DNA from: an uncultured Paracoccaceae bacterium
GTDB lineage: Bacteria > Pseudomonadota > Alphaproteobacteria > Rhodobacterales > Rhodobacteraceae
Reading direction: 5' to 3'
Assembly: GCA_947503175.1 (NCBI GenBank)
Contig: CANNCO010000001.1
Coordinates: 248,001 to 312,000, forward strand
DNA length: 64,000 nt
Part shown: one piece after another, positions 59,873-64,000 of the stretch
Layout of the letters: every line of letters begins with the position of its first letter
Numbering within the stretch: position 1 is the first letter of the stretch
Translations under genes and position numbers: made by a program
The notes under the pieces: generated by a model
Seen by the model: only the letters and a program-made list of their open reading frames with translations
Databases searched by the model: none
Told to the model about the DNA's origin: nothing

Positions 59873-61069
59873 TCACGCAGGCGGGACGGCTTCGCCGGTG
59901 GTCACGCCGACCTTGTCGGAGCGCGACCGGGCCGAGGCGAGCGCCTGTTTCAGCTCGTTTTCCATCGTGTGCAGGTCCTGTTCCGCCTGGGCGCGCTTGG
60001 CCTTGCCTTCGTCGGCGATCTGGAGGCTTTCCTCGATCGTGGCGATCAGTTCGGCATTGGCGGTCTTCACCGCTTCGATATCGAATACGCCGCGTTCCAT
60101 TTCCTCGCGGACCACGCGGTTGGCTTCGCGCAGGTTCTTGGCGTTGGCGGTCAGAAGCTCGTTCGTCAGGTCGTTGGCTTCGCGCACGGCCTTGGCGGCC
60201 TCTCCGGACCGCTGGATCGTGACGGCTTGTGCCAGCTGGGTTTCCCAAAGCGGCACGGTGTTGACGAGGGTCGAGTTGATCTTGGTGACCAGTGACTTGT
60301 CGTTTTCCTGCACCAGCCGGATCGAGGGCAGGGATTGCATCGTCACCTGGCGGGTCAGTTTCAGGTCATGCACGCGGCGTTCGAGATCGTCGCGGGCGGA
60401 GCGCAGGTCGCGCAACTCCTGTGCCTTCATCACCGCCTGTTCCTCGGGCGCGTTATCGACCTCGGCGGCCTTGGCCGGGATGTCGGTATTGTCGAGCCGA
60501 TTGAGCTTTTCTTCGCCCGCCGCGATGTAGAGCGCCAGTTCGTCATAGAAGCTGAGGGTGCGGTCATAGAGGATGTCGAGCGATTTGATATCCTTCAGAA
60601 GCCCGTGTTCATGGCCCAGAAGATTGACGGTGATCCGGTCGATCTGGGTTTGAACCTCTTCGAAGCGGGCGACGAACTTGGCCATGGGCGCAGCCTTGCC
60701 GGTCAGCCATTCCCACCAGGACTTTTTGCGGCGCACGTCCAGTTCCGAGACCGAAAAGCCGCGGATCGTCGAGACGATGTCGCGCAGGCTGTCGCCCGCG
60801 GGGCCGACATCCTTGTTGCGCACGTCCGCCAGCATGGACTGGCTTATCTCCTGCAACTCGGCCTGGGCGGAGGAGCCGAACATGACAATCGACTGGGTGT
60901 TGGTCATGTCCAGCTCGCCAATCCGGCTTTCGATCTCTTCGCGCTGGGGCGCGGGGGCGGCCGTGTAGGGCACGACCTCGGGCTGCGGGTCGGCGAGCGC
61001 CGTTCCGGTCACTTCCTCGACGAGTGCGACGGCTTCGACCGCCCTGTCCCTGACGCTTTGCGATGTCAT
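59873..61069 (-). CDS. TelA-family toxic anion resistance protein
   Basis: A 398-residue protein of the TelA/KlaA family, linked to tellurite resistance and to membrane stress. It is largely helical (coiled-coil-like) with the conserved MVMFGSSAQAELQEIS-like start (QSIVMFGSSAQAELQEIS), KSWWEWLTGK, and IPLVNxxLV-like segment (KINSTLVNTVPLWETQLAQAV). It has no membrane segment. It is the third gene of the minus-strand cluster from 62194. Confidence 0.93.
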   Translation of the reverse strand: MTSQSVRDRAVEAVALVEEVTGTALADPQPEVVPYTAAPAPQREEIESRIGELDMTNTQSIVMFGSSAQAELQEISQSMLADVRNKDVGPAGDSLRDIVSTIRGFSVSELDVRRKKSWWEWLTGKAAPMAKFVARFEEVQTQIDRITVNLLGHEHGLLKDIKSLDILYDRTLSFYDELALYIAAGEEKLNRLDNTDIPAKAAEVDNAPEEQAVMKAQELRDLRSARDDLERRVHDLKLTRQVTMQSLPSIRLVQENDKSLVTKINSTLVNTVPLWETQLAQAVTIQRSGEAAKAVREANDLTNELLTANAKNLREANRVVREEMERGVFDIEAVKTANAELIATIEESLQIADEGKAKRAQAEQDLHTMENELKQALASARSRSDKVGVTTGEAVPPA

Positions 61070-61115
61070 GTCCGTGGTCTCCTTCGGCTTTGTCCTTTGT
61101 CCGGGGTGGGGTCAC

Positions 61116-62000
61116 TCAGCGCGCCCGCACACCCTCGCGTTCCAGTCTTTCGCGCAGCACGCCGATTTCGACGTCAAGATCGGTGCGGTCGTCAAGCAGC
61201 ATTCGTTCGGTGCGCGCGGTAAATGTCTGTTCCAGGTCGTCCAGAAGGGACTCGTAATCGGCGCGGGCCTGCGGGTCGCGACCCCTTGCATAGAGATCGG
61301 CGAACTTCACCGAGGCATCGCGCGCGCCCAGAAGATAGACGCTCAGGTACTTGCGTGCGCCCGTGAGGTCGCGGGGGTCGTTTTCGACGGTGCGGCACAT
61401 TTCGCGAGCCGTGGCCTGAAACCCGTCGACACGGGCGGTCAGACGGCGGTCGTTCAGCTTTGTGATCGCGTCGCGCATGGCGGCGAGGTGTTTTTCGGCT
61501 TCGTCCACGACACGGGCCACGCGGTCGGTCTGGAACGTGTCCATGCCTTCGGCGCCCTTGTCACGCAGGGGATCGGGGCCGAAGGCGGCGAAATGCAGGC
61601 CCGCGCCGAGGACGCCGAGGACGATCGGGTTCACGAGGCTGCCGCCCAGCGTGTAGCTGGCTATGGCAAGGCCGGTGCCGGTCAGAACGCTTGCCACCAT
61701 CTTGCGGGGGAAGGCGGGGCGGCGGGCGACGTTGCGGGCGTTATAGGCATCTTCGGCCTTTACCCCTTCGCGCGTGAGCCACGCGGCGAGCATCAGGCCG
61801 GCGAACCCGACAATGCTGAGGGCAAGGCCGACGGGTTCCCTCCAGAACGCGGGCAGGAGCAACAGGAAGGGAGCAATGAACAGCAGGTTGATACGCGCGC
61901 CCATACGGGCCGGAACCTTGCCCTCGAAGGGCGGGCGCGCCGCATGGGAGGTGCGTTTCGCGCCGTCGGGCGAGTATTTGCCGCCAAAGCGTTCGGCCAT
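61116..62000 (-). CDS. XpaC-like (5-bromo-4-chloroindolyl phosphate hydrolysis) membrane protein
   Basis: A 294-residue protein with two or more N-terminal membrane helices (INLLFIAPFLLLLPAFW, LALSIVGFAGLMLAAWL), a further pair near residues 100-140, and a C-terminal cytoplasmic helical domain. XpaC proteins are usually next to telA, as here, though their activity is unproved. Its ATG overlaps the stop of the small membrane protein gene by one base (TGATG). Confidence 0.85.
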   Translation of the reverse strand: MAERFGGKYSPDGAKRTSHAARPPFEGKVPARMGARINLLFIAPFLLLLPAFWREPVGLALSIVGFAGLMLAAWLTREGVKAEDAYNARNVARRPAFPRKMVASVLTGTGLAIASYTLGGSLVNPIVLGVLGAGLHFAAFGPDPLRDKGAEGMDTFQTDRVARVVDEAEKHLAAMRDAITKLNDRRLTARVDGFQATAREMCRTVENDPRDLTGARKYLSVYLLGARDASVKFADLYARGRDPQARADYESLLDDLEQTFTARTERMLLDDRTDLDVEIGVLRERLEREGVRAR

Positions 62001-62194
62001 CAGCCGCCACCTGCAAAGGCGACATATGCGATGAGGACCATGAGAAGGGCGAAGGCGATTTTCTGCATCATGTCAGATCCCTGTTCCGCATCCGTCGAAG
62101 GCCCGCCCATGGTGGTGCGCAACCCGGCCCAGACAACCGAGACCACGGCGACAAGCGCCGCGACAAGAAGTACCGCCAATACAAGCCTTTGCAT
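62000..62194 (-). CDS. Small membrane protein, first gene of the TelA cluster
   Basis: A 64-residue protein with two hydrophobic helices: residues 3-24 (LVLAVLLVAALVAVVSVVW) and 43-61 (MQKIAFALLMVLIAYVAFAG). It resembles the small twin-helix proteins found upstream of XpaC/TelA in Rhodobacterales. Translationally coupled to the xpaC-like gene. Function unknown. Confidence 0.7.
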   Translation of the reverse strand: MQRLVLAVLLVAALVAVVSVVWAGLRTTMGGPSTDAEQGSDMMQKIAFALLMVLIAYVAFAGGG

Positions 62195-62326
62195 GGGATG
62201 AGCCTTTCACCAATTCCCCCTTAACAATATAGGCGCGTCCGGCTTTCGATACCACAGGGGCGGTGGTCTGGTCACGCAGCTTGTGGATCGGCGGCAAGCC
62301 CTTGTCAATATTGGATAAACCAGGGA

Positions 62327-63145
62327 TCAGGGGCCTTTTGGCCCGGTTTTTCCCCGCGTAGGACGGCGCGGCAGGCGGCGCTTCGGCTTTGTTTGCGCCT
62401 CGCGGGGTTCAAGACCCAGCTGGTCGGCAAGGACGCGGGCGCGCACTTCTTCCACCGCCCCCGGTTTGAGGTCGCCCAGCCGGAACGGGCCATAGCTGAC
62501 CCGGATCAGGCGGTTCACGACAAGGCCCAAAGCCTCCATCGCGCGGCGAATCTCGCGGTTCTTGCCTTCGCGGAGCGCGACCGTGATCCAGGCATTGGCA
62601 CCTTGCTGGCGGTCGAAGGTGATGGTCATCGGCTGGTATTTCACATCGTCGACGGTCAGACCCTTGCGGAGCGGCTCGAACGTTTCGTCCGTGGGCGTGC
62701 CTTTCAGGCGGACGCGGTATTTGCGCAGCCAGCCTGTCGACGGCAGCTCCAGCTTGCGCTTGATGCCGCCATCATTGGTCAGAAGCAGCAGACCTTCGGA
62801 GTTGAGGTCAAGCCGTCCGACCGAGACGACGCGGGGCATGTCTTCGGGCAGGGCGGCAAAGACGGTGGGACGGCCAAGCTCGTCCTTTTCCGTCGTCACG
62901 AGGCCCGTAGGCTTGTGATAGAGCCAAAGGCGCGGTGGCTCGGGGGCCTCGACCGGTTTACCGTCGGCGGTGATCCTGTCCGCCGGCGTCACGTTCAGGG
63001 CCGGGCTGTCGATCACCGTGCCGTTCACCGCGATGCGGCCCTCGGCAATCATCGCCTCGGCCCCCCGGCGCGACGCGATGCCGGCGCGGGCAAGGACCTT
63101 GGCGATGCGGTCGCCGGGCGGGGATTTCGGTTCAGGTATGGCCAT
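62327..63145 (-). CDS. rluB: rRNA large subunit pseudouridine synthase, RluB-type
   Basis: Forms a pseudouridine in 23S rRNA (position 2605 in E. coli). From the ATG at 63145 it has 272 residues: an S4-domain (RIAKVLARAGIASRRGAEAMIAEGRIAVNG), the RluB/E/F catalytic motif VVSVGRLDLNSEGLLLLTNDG with the catalytic Asp (about residue 104), and GKNREIRRAMEALGLVVNRLIRV. The basic tail is typical. The frame extends upstream antisense to tadA, and I exclude that part. It is divergent from tadA across 73 bp. Confidence 0.93.
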   Translation of the reverse strand: MAIPEPKSPPGDRIAKVLARAGIASRRGAEAMIAEGRIAVNGTVIDSPALNVTPADRITADGKPVEAPEPPRLWLYHKPTGLVTTEKDELGRPTVFAALPEDMPRVVSVGRLDLNSEGLLLLTNDGGIKRKLELPSTGWLRKYRVRLKGTPTDETFEPLRKGLTVDDVKYQPMTITFDRQQGANAWITVALREGKNREIRRAMEALGLVVNRLIRVSYGPFRLGDLKPGAVEEVRARVLADQLGLEPREAQTKPKRRLPRRPTRGKTGPKGP

Positions 63146-63218
63146 GGACCCCCTTAGCCCGCTGTGCGGCCGGAGGGAAGCGGGTTGAGCGGGATCGCGG
63201 GACAGGGCATGAGGGGCC

Positions 63219-63686
63219 ATGACCTTTGCACCCCATATGGATCTGGCCCTGGACGAGGCCCGTGCCGCCGCCCTGCGCGGCGAGGTGCCCGTGGGGGCGG
63301 TGATCGTGGACAAGGGCGGGGCGGTGATCGCGCGGGCCGGAAACAGGACGCTGGAATTGCGCGATCCGACGGCCCATGCGGAGATGCTGGCGATCCGGGC
63401 GGCCTGTGCGGCGCTGGGATCGGAACGGCTGACGGGATGCGCGCTGTTCGTGACGCTGGAACCGTGCCCGATGTGTGCCGCGGCAATCTCGGCTGCACGG
63501 CTTCAGCGGCTGGTTTACGGGGCGGCGGACCCGAAATCGGGTGGTGTCGGGCAGGGGCCGAAAGTGTTCAGCCATCCCCAGGCGCACCATGTGCCGGAAG
63601 TGATCGACGGGATCGGCGCGGGGGAGGCCGGTGCGCTGTTGCGGGATTTCTTTGCAGGGCTGCGGGGGAAACCCGGGGCTACATGA
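63219..63686 (+). CDS. tadA: tRNA-adenosine deaminase
   Basis: Converts adenosine-34 of tRNA-Arg(ACG) to inosine. It has 155 residues with the deaminase zinc and catalytic motifs TAHAEMLAI (His/Glu) and EPCPMCAAAI (two Cys). The motif GEVPVGAVIVDKGG is also conserved. Gene start ATG 63219 after GAGGGGCC. It ends 8 bp inside the convergent SufT-like gene, so the two 3' ends overlap. Confidence 0.95.
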   Translation: MTFAPHMDLALDEARAAALRGEVPVGAVIVDKGGAVIARAGNRTLELRDPTAHAEMLAIRAACAALGSERLTGCALFVTLEPCPMCAAAISAARLQRLVYGAADPKSGGVGQGPKVFSHPQAHHVPEVIDGIGAGEAGALLRDFFAGLRGKPGAT

Positions 63687-63999
63687 AGCCCAGTTCTAGG
63701 CGGGCTTCGTCGGTCATCATGTCCATCCCCCAGGGCGGATCCCAGGTAATCTCCACATCGACTGTTTTGACGCCCGGCAGGGGTTCGATCGCCTCGGCCA
63801 GCCAGCCCGGCATTTCACCGGCAACGGGGCAGCCCGGCGCGGTGAGGGTCATCACGACGCCGACATTGCCTTCGTCAGAGATATCAATGGTATACACGAG
63901 GCCGAGGTCGTAGATATTCACCGGAATCTCGGGATCGAACACGCTGCGGCAGGCCTCGACCACATTGTCGTAAAGCGGGTGTTCGGTGGTCGACGGGCG
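63679..63999 (-). CDS. SufT-like MIP18-family Fe-S assembly protein, 5' end cut by window
   Basis: A DUF59/MIP18 protein involved in iron-sulfur cluster maturation, usually at the end of the suf operon in Rhodobacterales. It shows the family motif VFDPEIPVNIYDLGLVYTI, the conserved Cys in TLTAPGCPVAGEM, and WDPPWGMDMMTDEARLELGFM at the C-terminus. The frame stays open to the window edge (beginning ...RPSTTEHPLYDN), so the true start lies beyond it; the GTG at 63963 is internal. Confidence 0.9.
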   Translation of the reverse strand, partial: RPSTTEHPLYDNVVEACRSVFDPEIPVNIYDLGLVYTIDISDEGNVGVVMTLTAPGCPVAGEMPGWLAEAIEPLPGVKTVDVEITWDPPWGMDMMTDEARLELGFM

Positions 64000-64000
64000 G

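Noticed and set aside
57340-60222. A 960-codon open plus-strand frame
   Set aside because: It runs antisense to the permease, DUF2927 and TelA genes, which have clear families. The translation is low-complexity, rich in Arg/Gly/Asp, as GC-rich antisense frames are.

Overview
The window is a stretch of chromosome from an alphaproteobacterium, most likely a Rhodobacterales (roseobacter-type) species. This rests on the high GC content, the tuf / tRNA-Trp / secE / nusG / rplKA / rplJL / rpoBC backbone, the style of the EF-Tu, RpoB and RpoC proteins, a DUF6473-type protein, a 66-residue twin-membrane-helix protein, and a TelA-XpaC-SPFH cluster. Species cannot be named from the sequence alone.

Layout. 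1-8.4 kb holds metabolic genes: the tail of a sugar-type ABC ATPase, a 3-hydroxyacyl-CoA dehydrogenase, etfBA, a hemolysin-III membrane protein, a cobalamin adenosyltransferase, an SDR enzyme and an SH3 protein. 8.4-36 kb is the information-processing backbone: parC, tuf, tRNA-Trp, secE, nusG, rplK, rplA, rplJ, rplL, rpoB, rpoC. It is interrupted several times by accessory genes (desaturase, MsrB-like, ChaC-like, porin-like barrel, cytochrome b561, VOC, BLUF photoreceptor, SulP transporter, Hint protein). 36-38.3 kb carries lipB, a peptidoglycan-binding-like exported protein and tRNA-Leu(GAG).

38.3-53.1 kb is a 14.8-kb integrative element inserted into the 3' end of tRNA-Leu(GAG). Its 23-bp attachment core is repeated at 38310-38332 and 53056-53078. 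Just inside each end is a matching array of three direct and one inverted TGTGCCAC boxes, plausible integrase arm sites. The element carries a tyrosine integrase and a strong sigma-70 promoter driving an early operon with an AlpA-like and a terminase-small-subunit-like gene. It also has a 1117-residue primase/DUF927 helicase followed by a cluster of 11 GTGCGGAA iterons (putative origin), a serine recombinase with a res-like site, a HigBA toxin-antitoxin pair, and a cargo block with a DUF4238 protein and two HEPN-like proteins. The gene set resembles a replicating phage satellite or PICI-like island carrying a putative defence cargo. That reading is inference. The integration, arm boxes and iterons are read directly from the sequence.

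53.1-64 kb returns to host genes: dtd, a PfkB sugar kinase and an Hsp20 gene behind a perfect FNR-type box. A minus-strand membrane-stress cluster follows (small TM protein, XpaC, TelA, DUF2927 lipoprotein, lactate permease, SPFH-GYF protein, zinc-ribbon TM protein). The window ends with an rRNA pseudouridine synthase, tadA and a SufT-like Fe-S assembly protein cut by the window edge.
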